This document shows, one piece after another, positions 48,348-58,290 of a stretch of 64,000 nucleotides of DNA; within the stretch, counting starts at the first letter, position 1, and the number at the start of each line of letters is the position of its first letter. The DNA comes from Novosphingobium sp. FKTRR1. Its GTDB lineage: Bacteria > Pseudomonadota > Alphaproteobacteria > Sphingomonadales > Sphingomonadaceae. The stretch covers positions 62,001 to 126,000 of the forward strand of contig NZ_JAIZDA010000003.1 in the NCBI RefSeq assembly GCF_020404405.1. The letters run 5' to 3'. The translations under genes were made by a program, and so were the position numbers. Under the pieces are notes generated by a model. It had not been told where the DNA came from. It made no database searches and worked only from the letters and a program-made list of their open reading frames with translations.

Positions 48348-49043
48348 TCAGGCGGCGACGTTCAGTCCATGCAGGATCGATTCGAACAACCGCGCACCGT
48401 CGGTTCCGCCCTGTGCGGCCTCGATCATGCGTTCGGGATGCGGCATCATGCCCAGCACGTTGCGCGCACCGTTGAGCACACCGGCGATATCGCGCTGCGA
48501 ACCGTTGACCGGCTCGGCATAGCGGAACGCTATGCGGTCTTCGGCTTCAAGCTGATCGAGCGTCGCGGCATCGGCAAAGTAGTTGCCATCGTGGTGCGCC
48601 ACCGGGATCGAGATGCGCTGGCCGCGCAGATAGCCCGAGGTGAACTGCGATTGCGTAGTGCCAACCGTCAGCGCCACTTCGCGGCAGACGAAACGGATGC
48701 CGGCATTGCGCACCAGCGCACCGGGCAGCAGCCCCGCTTCGGTCAGTACCTGAAAGCCGTTGCACACGCCCAGCACGGGCACGCCGCGCCCGGCCGCCGC
48801 GATCACGTCCTGCATGATCGGCGAGCGGGCCGCCATTGCGCCCGAGCGCAAATAGTCACCATAGGAAAAGCCGCCGGGCAGCGCGATCAGGTCAAGGCCT
48901 TCGGGCAGGCTGGCATCGCCGTGCCACACGCGGTGGACCGTGCCGCCGCAGATCTGCTCGATCGCAACCGCCATGTCGCGGTCGCAGTTCGATCCGGGAA
49001 AGGTGATGACGGCGGCTGCAAAGCCGTTGCCGGGGCCGCCCAT
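48348..49043 (-). CDS. purQ: Phosphoribosylformylglycinamidine synthase subunit PurQ
   Basis: A 231-residue class I glutamine amidotransferase subunit. The nucleophile Cys is in G-V-C-N-G-F-Q-V-L, and the catalytic His/Glu pair in P-H-P-E-R near the C-terminus. [14 protein letters not shown] is the typical opening. It delivers ammonia to PurL to make FGAM in purine synthesis. The ATG overlaps the purS stop by 1 bp (TGATG). purL is not in the window. Confidence 0.96.
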   Translation of the reverse strand: MGGPGNGFAAAVITFPGSNCDRDMAVAIEQICGGTVHRVWHGDASLPEGLDLIALPGGFSYGDYLRSGAMAARSPIMQDVIAAAGRGVPVLGVCNGFQVLTEAGLLPGALVRNAGIRFVCREVALTVGTTQSQFTSGYLRGQRISIPVAHHDGNYFADAATLDQLEAEDRIAFRYAEPVNGSQRDIAGVLNGARNVLGMMPHPERMIEAAQGGTDGARLFESILHGLNVAA

Positions 49044-49279
49044 CAGGCCGCCACCTTCTCGATCCGGTAGTTCTCGATCACCTGGTTGGCCAGCAGCTTG
49101 CGGCACATGTCATCGAGCGCTTCATCGGAGGTGTCATCGGCCACGTCGAGTTCGATCAGGCGCCCGGCGCGCACATCGTTGATGCCGGCAAAGCCCAGCC
49201 CCTCGAGGGCGTGATGGATGGCGCGGCCCTGCGGATCGAGCACGCCGTTCTTGAGGCTGACGTGGACGCGGACTTTCAT
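49043..49279 (-). CDS. purS: Phosphoribosylformylglycinamidine synthase subunit PurS
   Basis: A 78-residue structural subunit of the small-type FGAM synthase. It begins [18 protein letters not shown] and contains [11 protein letters not shown]. It bridges PurQ and PurL. Co-translated with purQ. purC lies 10.2 kb upstream on the same strand, although in many alphaproteobacteria purC-purS-purQ are contiguous, which suggests an insertion between purC and purS. Confidence 0.95.
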   Translation of the reverse strand: MKVRVHVSLKNGVLDPQGRAIHHALEGLGFAGINDVRAGRLIELDVADDTSDEALDDMCRKLLANQVIENYRIEKVAA

Positions 49280-49377
49280 CGCTGGCGGGCCTTTCGCGAA
49301 GGAACGGGGTTTGAGACTCGAGCGCGCCTATGCCTCCAAGCGCGGCCGAGGGCAAGGTTTGCGCTTGACCCATTTTC

Positions 49378-49397
49378 ATAACGCACGTGTCTGTTAT
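49378..49397 (+). promoter_or_regulatory. Candidate TetR operator before the export cassette
   Basis: ATAAC-N10-GTTAT (49378-49397), with a CACGTG palindrome one base off its centre, directly before the tetR start. TetR repressors usually bind such inverted repeats and repress their own operon, so this is a probable autoregulatory site. Confidence 0.45.
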
Positions 49398-49406
49398 TAT
49401 CAGAGC

Positions 49407-50063
49407 ATGGCCCGAGTCACCCCATCCGATCGCCGTGAGCGCATTCTGGCGGCCGCGCGCGACGAATTTGCCGAGCGCGGCTTTGCTGCGGCGCGCATGG
49501 CAGACATAGCGCGTCGCGTTGGCGTCAGCCGTTCGGCGCTGTACCAGATGTTCGATGACAAGGAGGCGCTGTTCCGAGCGCTGGTGGCTGACCTGGTCGG
49601 CTCGATGCTGCCAGTGCTCGATGTGCCCGATCCGGTTGCGCAGCCGGTCGGCCCCTTGCTGCAGGCGTTCATCCACGCGGCGCTGCAACGGATGGCGCGT
49701 GGCGATGCCGCGTTCCTGCCACGCCTGATCGTTGGGGAGGGTGCGCTGTTCCCCGATCTTGTCCGCCATTATCACGATCATGGCATCGCGCTGGTGCTGG
49801 CGGCGGTCGAGCGGCTGATCGCGCACGGCGTGGCGCGGGGCGAGTTCGCGCCGGTCGATCCCGCGCTGGCCGCGCGTAGCGTCGCGGGTGGCATCCTGCT
49901 CACGGCCCTGTGGAAGATCGTGTTCGAACCGGCCGGGGCGCCGTTACTGGATATCAATGCGATGGCCAGCGCGCATGCCGATCTCGTGCTTCATGGACTG
50001 ATGCAGCGTAACGCCAGCGACGACAACCCAAGTGACAACACCCCAAGCAGCAAGGTGCTATGA
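49407..50063 (+). CDS. TetR-family regulator of an export cassette (2)
   Basis: A 218-residue repressor with an N-terminal helix-turn-helix (R-R-E-R-I-L-A-A-A-R-D-E-F, then M-A-D-I-A-R-R-V-G-V-S-R-S-A-L-Y) and a helical ligand-binding domain. It overlaps the HlyD gene start by 4 bp and heads a four-gene operon (tetR-hlyD-ATPase-permease) like CecR-YbhGFSR of enterobacteria. The ATG at 49407 is the best start; it is preceded by ATAAC/GTTAT repeats. It probably responds to a drug or toxic metabolite. Confidence 0.9.
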   Translation: MARVTPSDRRERILAAARDEFAERGFAAARMADIARRVGVSRSALYQMFDDKEALFRALVADLVGSMLPVLDVPDPVAQPVGPLLQAFIHAALQRMARGDAAFLPRLIVGEGALFPDLVRHYHDHGIALVLAAVERLIAHGVARGEFAPVDPALAARSVAGGILLTALWKIVFEPAGAPLLDINAMASAHADLVLHGLMQRNASDDNPSDNTPSSKVL

Positions 50064-51031
50064 CCATGGCCATACCCCGTCGGTTGATCGCTTTGGCCGG
50101 ACTTGTGGTCATCGGCGCCGGGGCATGGACCTTGTGGCCGGCGCCTGCGACCGAACCATGGCTCGGTTATGTCGAGGGGGAGACGCTGTACTTTGCCGCG
50201 CCGGTCGCGGGCACGCTGGCGCGCCGCGATGTCGAGCGTGGGGCGGAGGTGCATCCGGGACAAAGCCTGTTCACGCTCGATCCGCGCAGCGTCGATGCGG
50301 CGGTTGCTGCGTCGGCAGCGCAAGTCGCCAACGCCAGTGCGCAGGCCGCCGACCTGACCGACCCGCGCCAGCGTGCGCCCGAGATCGATCAGGCGCGTGC
50401 GGCCGAAGCTTCTGCGCGCGCCCAACTCGCACGTGCCGAGGCCGACTTTGAGCGCTTTTCCGCGCTGGCAGCGAAGGGCTTTGCCAGTCGGACGCAGCTT
50501 GATGCCGCGCGTGAGGCGCGTGACGTAGCCGCCGCCGCGATCCGGCAGGCGCAGGCGCAGCAAAGCGCTGGCAGAATGACCGCCGGGCGGATCGAGCAGC
50601 AGCGCGCGGCGCAGGCAGGCGTTGCGGGCGCACAGGCCAGCTTGCGGGCTCAGCAGCGCCAGCGGCAGGAAATCGCGCCTGTCTCGCCCGTGGCGGGGCA
50701 AGTGGAGCAGGTCTATTACAATCCAGGTGAATGGGTTGCCGCCAACCAGCCGGTCGTTTCGGTGATCCCCGCCGACCGGCGCAAGATCCGCTTTTTCGTG
50801 GGGCAGGATCGCGTGGCCGCGCTGCATCCGGGAAATCCGGTGACCTTTACTTGCGATGGTTGCAGCCAGCCGCGCACTGCGACGATCCGCTACATCGCGC
50901 CGCGCGCCGAGTTCACGCCGCCAGTGATCTACAGCGAGCACGCCCGCGCCAAGCTGGTGTTCATGGTCGAGGCGGCCTTGCCGGCGGATCAACCGCTGCC
51001 GCTGGGCCTGCCGGTGGCGGTGCAGCCGTGA
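50060..51031 (+). CDS. HlyD-family periplasmic adaptor protein
   Basis: A 323-residue membrane fusion protein, similar to YbhG. An N-terminal signal-anchor (R-L-I-A-L-A-G-L-V-V-I-G-A-G) is followed by a barrel-sandwich/lipoyl half (Y-F-A-A-P-V-A-G-T-L), a long coiled-coil hairpin rich in Ala, Gln and Arg (about 90-200) and the second half (A-P-V-S-P-V-A-G-Q-V-E). It joins the ABC exporter in the inner membrane to an outer-membrane channel. The coding sequence overlaps its neighbours by 4 bp and 1 bp. Confidence 0.9.
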   Translation: MTMAIPRRLIALAGLVVIGAGAWTLWPAPATEPWLGYVEGETLYFAAPVAGTLARRDVERGAEVHPGQSLFTLDPRSVDAAVAASAAQVANASAQAADLTDPRQRAPEIDQARAAEASARAQLARAEADFERFSALAAKGFASRTQLDAAREARDVAAAAIRQAQAQQSAGRMTAGRIEQQRAAQAGVAGAQASLRAQQRQRQEIAPVSPVAGQVEQVYYNPGEWVAANQPVVSVIPADRRKIRFFVGQDRVAALHPGNPVTFTCDGCSQPRTATIRYIAPRAEFTPPVIYSEHARAKLVFMVEAALPADQPLPLGLPVAVQP

Positions 51032-52005
51032 TGAACGCGCCAGCCCCTGCACAACCGGCCCAGCCGCAAGCGGACCTGAGCCAGCCGGTGATCGACGTGC
51101 ACGGTCTGACCAAGCGCTTTGGCGGGCGGACGGTCGTTGATGCGGTCGATCTGGTGGTCGGACGCGGGCGCATCTGCGGCTTTCTGGGTCCGAACGGATC
51201 GGGCAAGACCACGACCTTGCGGATGATCTGCGGACTTTTGATCCCCGACGCGGGCGAGGGACAAGTGCTGGGCTTCGACTTGCGGCGCCAGCGTGGCGCG
51301 ATCAAGCGCCGCGTCGGCTACATGACGCAAAAATTCGGCCTGTTTTCCGATCTGACGATTGCCGAGAACCTGGAGTTCTTTGCGCGAGTGCACGGCCTTG
51401 ATCGGCGCAAGGAGCGTGTGGCGCAGGCGCTGGAGCAACTGGGCCTGGCCTCGCGCGCGGACCAGTTGGCGGGAAAGCTTTCGGGGGGCTGGAAGCAGCG
51501 GCTGGCGCTGGCTGCCTGCGTGCTCCACGACCCCGAGATCCTGTTGCTGGACGAGCCGACGGCTGGCGTCGATCCGCAGGCCCGGCGCGAGTTCTGGGAC
51601 CAGATCCACACGCTTTCGGCCAATGGCATGACGGTGCTGGTTTCCACCCACTACATGGACGAGGCCGAGCGGTGCCACGAGATTGCCTATATCGCCTATG
51701 GCCGGATGCTGGCGCGTGGCAGCATCGCCGACGTTGTCGATGGGTCGGGACTTGTCGCGCTGGTGGGCGAGGGGCCGGGGGCGGACCGGCTTGCCAGCGC
51801 CATCGAGCAGCGCCCGGGCGTGGCGATGGCCGCGCCGTTCGGCACTGCGTTGCATGTGTGCGGACCCGATCTGGCGGCTTTGCAAGCAGCCGTGGCGCCT
51901 TGGGCGGATCAGATTGCCTTTCGGGTCGGCCGACCCAGCCTTGAGGACGTGTTCATCCACCTGATGCGCGGGGCGGAGGACGCCTCGGTGGTGGTGCGGG
52001 CATGA
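51031..52005 (+). CDS. ABC exporter ATPase
   Basis: A 324-residue ATPase of the DrrA/YbhF type. Walker A is G-P-N-G-S-G-K-T-T, the signature is L-S-G-G-W-K-Q-R, Walker B is L-L-L-D-E-P-T-A-G-V-D, and the H-loop is S-T-H-Y-M-D-E-A. A C-terminal extension of about 90 residues follows. The start overlaps the HlyD stop by 1 bp (TGATG). Together with the permease it powers export of a small, probably hydrophobic compound. Confidence 0.94.
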   Translation: MNAPAPAQPAQPQADLSQPVIDVHGLTKRFGGRTVVDAVDLVVGRGRICGFLGPNGSGKTTTLRMICGLLIPDAGEGQVLGFDLRRQRGAIKRRVGYMTQKFGLFSDLTIAENLEFFARVHGLDRRKERVAQALEQLGLASRADQLAGKLSGGWKQRLALAACVLHDPEILLLDEPTAGVDPQARREFWDQIHTLSANGMTVLVSTHYMDEAERCHEIAYIAYGRMLARGSIADVVDGSGLVALVGEGPGADRLASAIEQRPGVAMAAPFGTALHVCGPDLAALQAAVAPWADQIAFRVGRPSLEDVFIHLMRGAEDASVVVRA

Positions 52006-53150
52006 GCCTGACCAGCGGTATCGCGGGCGCCTGGCAACGCATCGGCGCGATGATCTTCAAGGAAGTACGCCAGATGCTGCGCGACCGGGGCACCATCGGA
52101 ATGATGCTGGCTATGCCGCTGGCGCAGTTGATGATCTTCGGTTTTGCCATCAACAACGATCCGCATCGGTTGCCCATGGCGCTTGAGGTCAACGACCGCT
52201 CGAACTTTGCGCGCGCGATCGATGCGGCCTTGCGCAACACCGACTATTTCCGCGTGGTTGCGGTGGTTTCCGCACCGGGCGAGGGTGAGCGGTTGCTGCA
52301 GCGCGGGGCGGTGCAGTTCGTGGTGACGATACCGCCCGATTTCGCGCGTGATCTGGTCAAGGGACGGCGTCCGCAACTGCTGGTCACCGCCGATGCCACC
52401 GATCCTGCTGCCACCGGCAACGCGCTGGCCGCCATCGGCGACGCGGTTGCGAGTGCGCTGGCGCATGACCTGATCGGCCCGCTTGCGGCGCGAGCGGGCG
52501 GCAGTTCGCCGGTCGATGTCGTCCTCCACCGGAGCTACAATCCCGAGGGCATCACCAGCCACAACACTGTGCCGGGTCTGCTGGCTATCGTGCTGTCGAT
52601 GACGATGGTCATGCTCACCGCGCTGTCGGTCACGCGCGAGGTGGAACAGGGCACGATGGAGAACCTGCTGGCCACGCCTTTGCGTCCGTTCGAGGTGATG
52701 GTCGGCAAGATCGTGCCTTATCTGATCATCGGGTTGGTGCAGGTGATGGTGATCCTGCTGGCCGCCGCGTTTGTCTTCCAAGTGCCCTTCAGCGGTCCGC
52801 TGCCGTTGATGCTGGGCGCCACTTTGCTGTTCATGATCACCAGCCTTGCGCTGGGCTTTACTTTGTCGACGATCGCGCAAAGCCAGTTGCAGGCGATGCA
52901 GATGAGCTTTTTCTACCTGCTGCCCTCGATCCTGCTGTCGGGCTTTGCCTTTCCGTTCCGCGGCATGCCACAATGGGCGCAGATCGGGGCGGAGGCGCTG
53001 CCGACCACGCACTTTATCCGGCTGGTGCGCGGCATCATGCTGAAAGGCTGGACCATCGCCGATGCCGCGACCGATCTTGGCGTGCTGGCGCTGATGCTGG
53101 CAATCCTTGGGACCGTGGCGGTACGCCGCTATCAGGATACGGTGGCTTAG
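52002..53150 (+). CDS. ABC-2 type exporter permease
   Basis: A 382-residue membrane protein of the YhhJ/YbhS family. An N-terminal membrane segment (M-L-A-M-P-L-A-Q-L-M-I-F-G) is followed by a large periplasmic loop of about 150 residues and about five C-terminal membrane segments (starting G-L-L-A-I-V-L-S-M). The start overlaps the ATPase stop by 4 bp. Only one permease gene is present, whereas YbhFSR systems have two, so a homodimer is expected. The 3' end is 5 bp from the convergent M16 peptidase. Confidence 0.92.
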   Translation: MSLTSGIAGAWQRIGAMIFKEVRQMLRDRGTIGMMLAMPLAQLMIFGFAINNDPHRLPMALEVNDRSNFARAIDAALRNTDYFRVVAVVSAPGEGERLLQRGAVQFVVTIPPDFARDLVKGRRPQLLVTADATDPAATGNALAAIGDAVASALAHDLIGPLAARAGGSSPVDVVLHRSYNPEGITSHNTVPGLLAIVLSMTMVMLTALSVTREVEQGTMENLLATPLRPFEVMVGKIVPYLIIGLVQVMVILLAAAFVFQVPFSGPLPLMLGATLLFMITSLALGFTLSTIAQSQLQAMQMSFFYLLPSILLSGFAFPFRGMPQWAQIGAEALPTTHFIRLVRGIMLKGWTIADAATDLGVLALMLAILGTVAVRRYQDTVA

Positions 53151-53155
53151 GCGGC

Positions 53156-56023
53156 TCAGCCCGGCTTGGCCCCCTCGGGCAGGACCAGCACCTCCACCGC
53201 CGCATCGGGTGCCAGAAAGCGGCGGGCGCCAGCTTGGATGTCAGCGGCGGTGAGCGTCTCCAGCCTTGCGCGGGCAGAGCGAAAGCGGGTCAGCCGTTCG
53301 GGGTGGCTTTGCGCGCGTTCGGCCAGGCCCATCCAGCCGCCGTTGGTGTTCAGGGTGTTGTCGATGCCTTCGAGCATCGGTGCACGGGCGCGGGCGAGCA
53401 CATCGGCATCGACGGGATGATCGCGCAGTGCCTTGACCACCTGCAGCAAGGCGGCGCGGGTGGCGGCGACTTCGGACACGGCGACCTGTGCCTGCAACGA
53501 AAAGGTGCCCCAGCCTCTCCAGATGCGCGATTGCGACGAGTCGGCGCCGGGGGAGTAGGCCTTGCCCAGCGCCTCGCGCACGCTGTCGAGCACCTCGATC
53601 CCGGCGACTTCCTGCAGCAGTTCGAGCGTGGCGGAAAGCACCGGGTCGCTGTCATCGGCTGTGGGCCAAACCAGCCGGAGCGTCGCCTGATCGGCCTCGC
53701 CTTTGTGGCGCACCACGATCTGGCCACGCCGGGCGGTGAATGCGCGCTGGCGCTCGGCGGCATAGGCGCGGAAGTCGGCCTCGCGCACTGGCAGCGCCCC
53801 AAACGTACGGGCGACAGAAGCGATGGCCGCGTCCTCGTCCAGATCGCCGACCAGCGTGATCTCCAACGCGCCGTGCGCCAGACGATCGGCAATTGCTGCC
53901 TTGAGCTTGGCGAACGACAGGGACTGATAGGCGCCTTCGGGCTGAACGGAAAAGCGCGGGTCGCCGTCCGACAGGATGCGGCCCAGCGCATTGTTGAGCG
54001 CCAACCCCGGCGTGGCATCGATCCGCTTGAAAAAGTTGCTGACGTTCTGGCGATAGAGCGCCTCGGCCTCGGGCCGGTAGCCGGGATCGCTGATCAGTGC
54101 GGCCAAGACCTGCAGTTGCAACGCCAGATCGCGCGGTGTCGTCGTCATGCCGCCTGCGAACACATCGCCCACCGTGCCGAAACCGAGTGAGACAGAGCGC
54201 CCGGCCAAAAGCGTCTGCAGATCGTCCTGGCTGTGCTTTCCGAGCCCCCCTGCGGCCAGCGAGCCTGCCAGTTCGACGGCCAGCGGGTTCGCTTTGCTCG
54301 ACAGAAGTTCCCCGCCATCAAGCGCGAAACGCACCGCGATCCGGTCCTTTTCGAGCGCGGTACGCTTCAGATTGAGCCGAACGCCATTGGCAAAGCGCAC
54401 CGTGCGAATGGCAAACAGCGGCTCGCGCGTGTCGGCAGCGACGGTTCCCGGAAGGCCGAAGTCGGTGTAGGCGAACGGGCCCTTGACCGGCTCATAGGTG
54501 AACGCAGCGGTGCCACCGCCCGCACCATCCCACGCTTTGCGGATCGCCTTGGCACCGCCTGCTGGCGTGGTGCGGCCCTGAAAGCGCAGCAGCGGTTCGG
54601 CAAGCGGAAGCGCTTCCTGCTTCAGCGCCGCCAGTACGCTGGCAGGCGTGATCGACGGGGCGAAGGCATTGAAGCGCGCCAGCCCGGCCACCGGGCCCGT
54701 CGGCACCTGATCGTCGTGTAGCAGTGCCAGTGCGGCGCTGACCAAAGCGCCGTTGCCGCGCGTGTCAGCCCCGGCGGCGGCATTTTCCAGCGACGTGCGG
54801 ATATTGGCGACCTGTTCGGCCAGTTCCTCGGTCGTGAAGCCATGGGCAAGTGCCTGATCGAGCATCGCACGGGCTGCCGTTAGCCCGCGTTGCCAGCCAC
54901 CGTCCTGCACATCCACGACAAGGTTGGTGGTGCGGCCGATGCGGAAAACGTCGCCGGTGCCATAGCCCGCGCCCCGGAACGGCGGATCGACCGCGCGCGT
55001 TACCCGCAGGAACCGGCGGTTGATCACGCCATAGCCGATTTGCCTCAGCAGCGCGGTGCGGCGGTTGGCGATGGTGTCGGGCTCATCCTGCCAAGGGCCA
55101 TGGCGCGAGGCGGTGATGCGCTCGGACAGGGCGGGATCGAGCCAGATGTCGGTGCGCCCGCGCAGCTTGCGTTCGACTTTGCCCTGGTCGGGGCGTGGAG
55201 CGGGGCGAGCAGGCTGCCAGTCGGCAAAGCGGGCGCGTATGGCGCTTTCAACCGCTGCCGGATCGAAATCGCCCACCACGATCACCGTCGCCTTTTCAGG
55301 CACATATTGCCGGGCCCAAAAGCCGCGCAGGCCATCGGGCGTGGCCGCCTCGAGCGATGCCACCGTGCCGATCGGCAGGCGCTGCGGATAAGTCGCGCGC
55401 GGATAGAGGAACGCGATCTGGTCCTTCAGGTTGGCCAGCTGATAGCCCTGATTGTCGCGCAGTTCGGACAGGACCACCCCACGTTCCCGCCCGACCGCTG
55501 CCGGGGTGATCGTCAGTTCGCTGGCGGTTTCGCGCATCAGCATCAGTGCGGTGTCGAGCAACTTGCCATCGGCGCGCGGCAAGTCAAGCTTGTAGGTGGT
55601 CTGTTCGAAGCTCGTCTGGGCATTGGTATCAGCGCCAAACGCCAGCCCGTCGCGCTCCAGCAGCTTGACCATCTCGCCCTCGGGCACGTGGGTGCTGCCA
55701 TTGAAGGCCATGTGTTCGACAAAGTGGGCATAGCCGCGCTCGGCCTTGCGTTCATCCAGCGATCCGGCATCGATATCAAGCCGCACCAGCGCGGTACCGG
55801 GCGGCGTCGCATTGCGGCGGATGATGAAGCGCATGCCGTTGGGCAACGTGCCGAACCGCCATGCCGGTTCGGGGGCAAGGTCGCTTTTCGCGAATGCCCA
55901 CGCTGGTTTGAGGGCGGAGGCGACATGGCCCTGCGGTGCGGCGCAACCCGAAAGTAACAGCGTCGGGGCAAGCAACACGCATAGACGACGAACAAGCCCG
56001 GACGGGCCACGACGGACTGACAT
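53156..56023 (-). CDS. M16-family zinc peptidase, putative lipoprotein
   Basis: A 955-residue inverzincin protease. A signal sequence ends in a lipobox L-L-L-S-G-C, so it is probably anchored in the envelope. The zinc motif is H-F-V-E-H (H-x2-E-H) near residue 110, and later repeats of the M16 fold make two copies of the half domain. The start at the ATG giving the lipoprotein signal is preferred; a longer in-frame start at 56122 exists. M16 proteases degrade peptides in the periplasm. It is convergent with the ABC permease and followed upstream by the CocE-type gene. Confidence 0.88.
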   Translation of the reverse strand: MSVRRGPSGLVRRLCVLLAPTLLLSGCAAPQGHVASALKPAWAFAKSDLAPEPAWRFGTLPNGMRFIIRRNATPPGTALVRLDIDAGSLDERKAERGYAHFVEHMAFNGSTHVPEGEMVKLLERDGLAFGADTNAQTSFEQTTYKLDLPRADGKLLDTALMLMRETASELTITPAAVGRERGVVLSELRDNQGYQLANLKDQIAFLYPRATYPQRLPIGTVASLEAATPDGLRGFWARQYVPEKATVIVVGDFDPAAVESAIRARFADWQPARPAPRPDQGKVERKLRGRTDIWLDPALSERITASRHGPWQDEPDTIANRRTALLRQIGYGVINRRFLRVTRAVDPPFRGAGYGTGDVFRIGRTTNLVVDVQDGGWQRGLTAARAMLDQALAHGFTTEELAEQVANIRTSLENAAAGADTRGNGALVSAALALLHDDQVPTGPVAGLARFNAFAPSITPASVLAALKQEALPLAEPLLRFQGRTTPAGGAKAIRKAWDGAGGGTAAFTYEPVKGPFAYTDFGLPGTVAADTREPLFAIRTVRFANGVRLNLKRTALEKDRIAVRFALDGGELLSSKANPLAVELAGSLAAGGLGKHSQDDLQTLLAGRSVSLGFGTVGDVFAGGMTTTPRDLALQLQVLAALISDPGYRPEAEALYRQNVSNFFKRIDATPGLALNNALGRILSDGDPRFSVQPEGAYQSLSFAKLKAAIADRLAHGALEITLVGDLDEDAAIASVARTFGALPVREADFRAYAAERQRAFTARRGQIVVRHKGEADQATLRLVWPTADDSDPVLSATLELLQEVAGIEVLDSVREALGKAYSPGADSSQSRIWRGWGTFSLQAQVAVSEVAATRAALLQVVKALRDHPVDADVLARARAPMLEGIDNTLNTNGGWMGLAERAQSHPERLTRFRSARARLETLTAADIQAGARRFLAPDAAVEVLVLPEGAKPG

Positions 56024-56111
56024 GGCTGCAAACTGCCGTGTCAGGCGAGAGTGCGCAATGGTTCGGCGGTGCACCAACACCACGCCGCCTGCCCTGTACT
56101 TGCCCTCGGCG

Positions 56112-58034
56112 TCATGGGACAACCGGCAGCGCGATGTAGCTGCCGTTCGTCCCTCCGACGCTGATCTTCTGCGTCGCCTTCACATAGTCGGCCGATTTGG
56201 CATCGATGATCGAGGGCACGAACGTCTGCGGATTGCGATCATACAGTGGGAACCAGCTGGACTGGACCTGCACCATGATGCGGTGCCCGGCACGGAACAC
56301 GTGGTTGGCAGGGGGCAGGTCGAAGGTGAATTCCAGCGGCGTGCCGGGCGTGATCGGCTTGGCCACGCTCAGGCTTTCGCGATAGCGGCCGCGGAAGATG
56401 TCCATCCCCACCGCCAACTGATAGCCACCCATTGCGCGGTCGCCGGGCACCTCGTCGGGGTAGACGTCGATCAGCTTGACCACCCAGTCGCTGTCGGTGC
56501 CGCTGGTGGCGGCGGTCAGGTGGACGATCGGGGTTCCAGCGATGGTCACCGGCTTGTCGAGCACCGGGCCGGTGAAAGTCAGCACGTCAGGGCGGCCCGA
56601 AACCGGGCGCTGGTCGTCGGTCAGCCAGGTCGGCCAGGGGTTTTCCTCGTAGCCCACCAGCTTGTTCGGGCGCGGCTCGTAGGTCACCGGTTTGGCCGGA
56701 TCGGACACGTAATCTACCGTGCCTTCCTTGGCCGAAGGATCGAAGCCCAGCGTCTCATCAGCGTGCAGGAACAGCTTGGCGGTCGCCGGCGCAGTCGGCC
56801 AGCCCGGCAGCGTCTGCCAACGGTTGGTACCGCTCTGGAACGCGGTGACGGTGCCCACATCCATCGGCTTGTCGTAAAGATAGTGCGCAAGGAACGGGGC
56901 GAGTACGTGCGCGCGCCACCACTTGCCGGTGTCGGCATCCCACCGCACCGCGCCCAGCGTGTCGGCGCGCTCGATTTCCTGCCCATGGAACCACGGGCCC
57001 ATCGTGAGGAACAGGTTGCCCGCCTTGTCCTGCGGTTTCAGCGCCTTCCACACGGCGGGCGCGCCATAGATATCCTCCTGATCCCACAGCGAGTGGACCA
57101 GTAGCGTCGGTACGGTCAGCGGCGCCTTGGCGAGGATCTTGTCCATCGCCTGTTCCTGCCAGAAGCTGTCCCACGCCGGGTGTGCCTTCAACTTCTGCCA
57201 GAAGCCGATCTGGTCGAGCCCATGCGCGCTCGCCGCCGCACCCGCCGAGCCATAGCGCATGAAGTGGGTGTAGGCGTCGGCCTCGGTCACTTCGTATTTG
57301 TTCGAGTTGTCGCGGGTGCCGACCTGTTCCCAGATATAGCTGAGGTTGTACTGACGGAACGCGCCGTTGTGGAACCAGTCGTCCCCGCGCCAGCCATCGA
57401 CCATCGGGTTCATCGGCACCGCGACCTTCAACGCAGGGTGCGGATTGACCAGCGCAGCCAAGGCAGTGAAGCCGTCGTAGCTGATGCCCAGAATACCAAC
57501 CCGACCGTTGCTTTCAGGCACGTGGTGCACCAGCCATTCGATCGTGTCGTAAGTATCGGTAGCGTGATCGACTTTGGTCGGGTTGAGCGATGTCCCTACG
57601 AACGGGCGGTTCATCACATACGTCCCTTCGGACCCGTACTTGCCGCGCACGTCCTGCACCACGCGGATGTAGCCGCCTTCGGCCACCACTTCGGGCGCGC
57701 TGTCATAGCCATCGAGCGAGATCGCCATGCGGCCAGAGGCATGCTGGCTGGTCATCTCCTCGGCATTGTAGGGCGTGCGGGTAAGCAGCATGGCCGCGCC
57801 CCCCTTTGGCATTGGTGCGCCCTTGGGGACCAGAATGACAGTGTGCAGCTTCACCCCGTCGCGCATCGGGATGTCGACGCTGCGCCGTTCGTAATCGCGG
57901 TATGCAGTGGGTTGTTCCAGCTTTGCAGGGCGTTCGTCATAGCTCGCGGCGGCGGGAGTTCCTGCCATGACGGGCAGGGCGGTTGTCCCAAGCATTGCCG
58001 CTGCCAGACTTGTCCATGCCGCCATTCGTCGCAT
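56112..58034 (-). CDS. CocE/NonD-family hydrolase (X-prolyl / alpha-amino-acid ester type), secreted
   Basis: A 640-residue hydrolase with a signal peptide (A-A-M-L-G-T-T-A-L-P-V-M-A). The alpha/beta-hydrolase domain has the nucleophile Ser in G-I-S-Y-D-G, the Asp in H-S-L-W-D-Q-E-D and the His in G-P-W-F-H-G. A C-terminal jelly-roll domain follows. Family members cleave alpha-amino-acid esters, cocaine or X-Pro peptides. ATG at 58034 is preferred. It is transcribed towards the M16 peptidase gene with an 88-bp gap, so the two may act together on peptides in the periplasm. Confidence 0.9.
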   Translation of the reverse strand: MRRMAAWTSLAAAMLGTTALPVMAGTPAAASYDERPAKLEQPTAYRDYERRSVDIPMRDGVKLHTVILVPKGAPMPKGGAAMLLTRTPYNAEEMTSQHASGRMAISLDGYDSAPEVVAEGGYIRVVQDVRGKYGSEGTYVMNRPFVGTSLNPTKVDHATDTYDTIEWLVHHVPESNGRVGILGISYDGFTALAALVNPHPALKVAVPMNPMVDGWRGDDWFHNGAFRQYNLSYIWEQVGTRDNSNKYEVTEADAYTHFMRYGSAGAAASAHGLDQIGFWQKLKAHPAWDSFWQEQAMDKILAKAPLTVPTLLVHSLWDQEDIYGAPAVWKALKPQDKAGNLFLTMGPWFHGQEIERADTLGAVRWDADTGKWWRAHVLAPFLAHYLYDKPMDVGTVTAFQSGTNRWQTLPGWPTAPATAKLFLHADETLGFDPSAKEGTVDYVSDPAKPVTYEPRPNKLVGYEENPWPTWLTDDQRPVSGRPDVLTFTGPVLDKPVTIAGTPIVHLTAATSGTDSDWVVKLIDVYPDEVPGDRAMGGYQLAVGMDIFRGRYRESLSVAKPITPGTPLEFTFDLPPANHVFRAGHRIMVQVQSSWFPLYDRNPQTFVPSIIDAKSADYVKATQKISVGGTNGSYIALPVVP

Positions 58035-58290
58035 CGCATCCGCCCCAACCTGTTGATCAAGCGCGCACGGTAGCGGGCCTTTGCGCCGGGCAAAAGTCCC
58101 CTGTTCGCTGAAAGGCTCGGTTTGGATCGGAGCGGCCGGACCAAGGACTTGCCGCACCATTTCTGGTCTCCTGTGGTGTGGCCTAAGCCTCGTGGAATTT
58201 GTCTACGCCGCCTAAAACAAGCCGCAATTTTAATGTGGAGAAATGGCGGTTCGTTGATATCCTTTTGTCGAACTGGCGGGGGGAATCGGC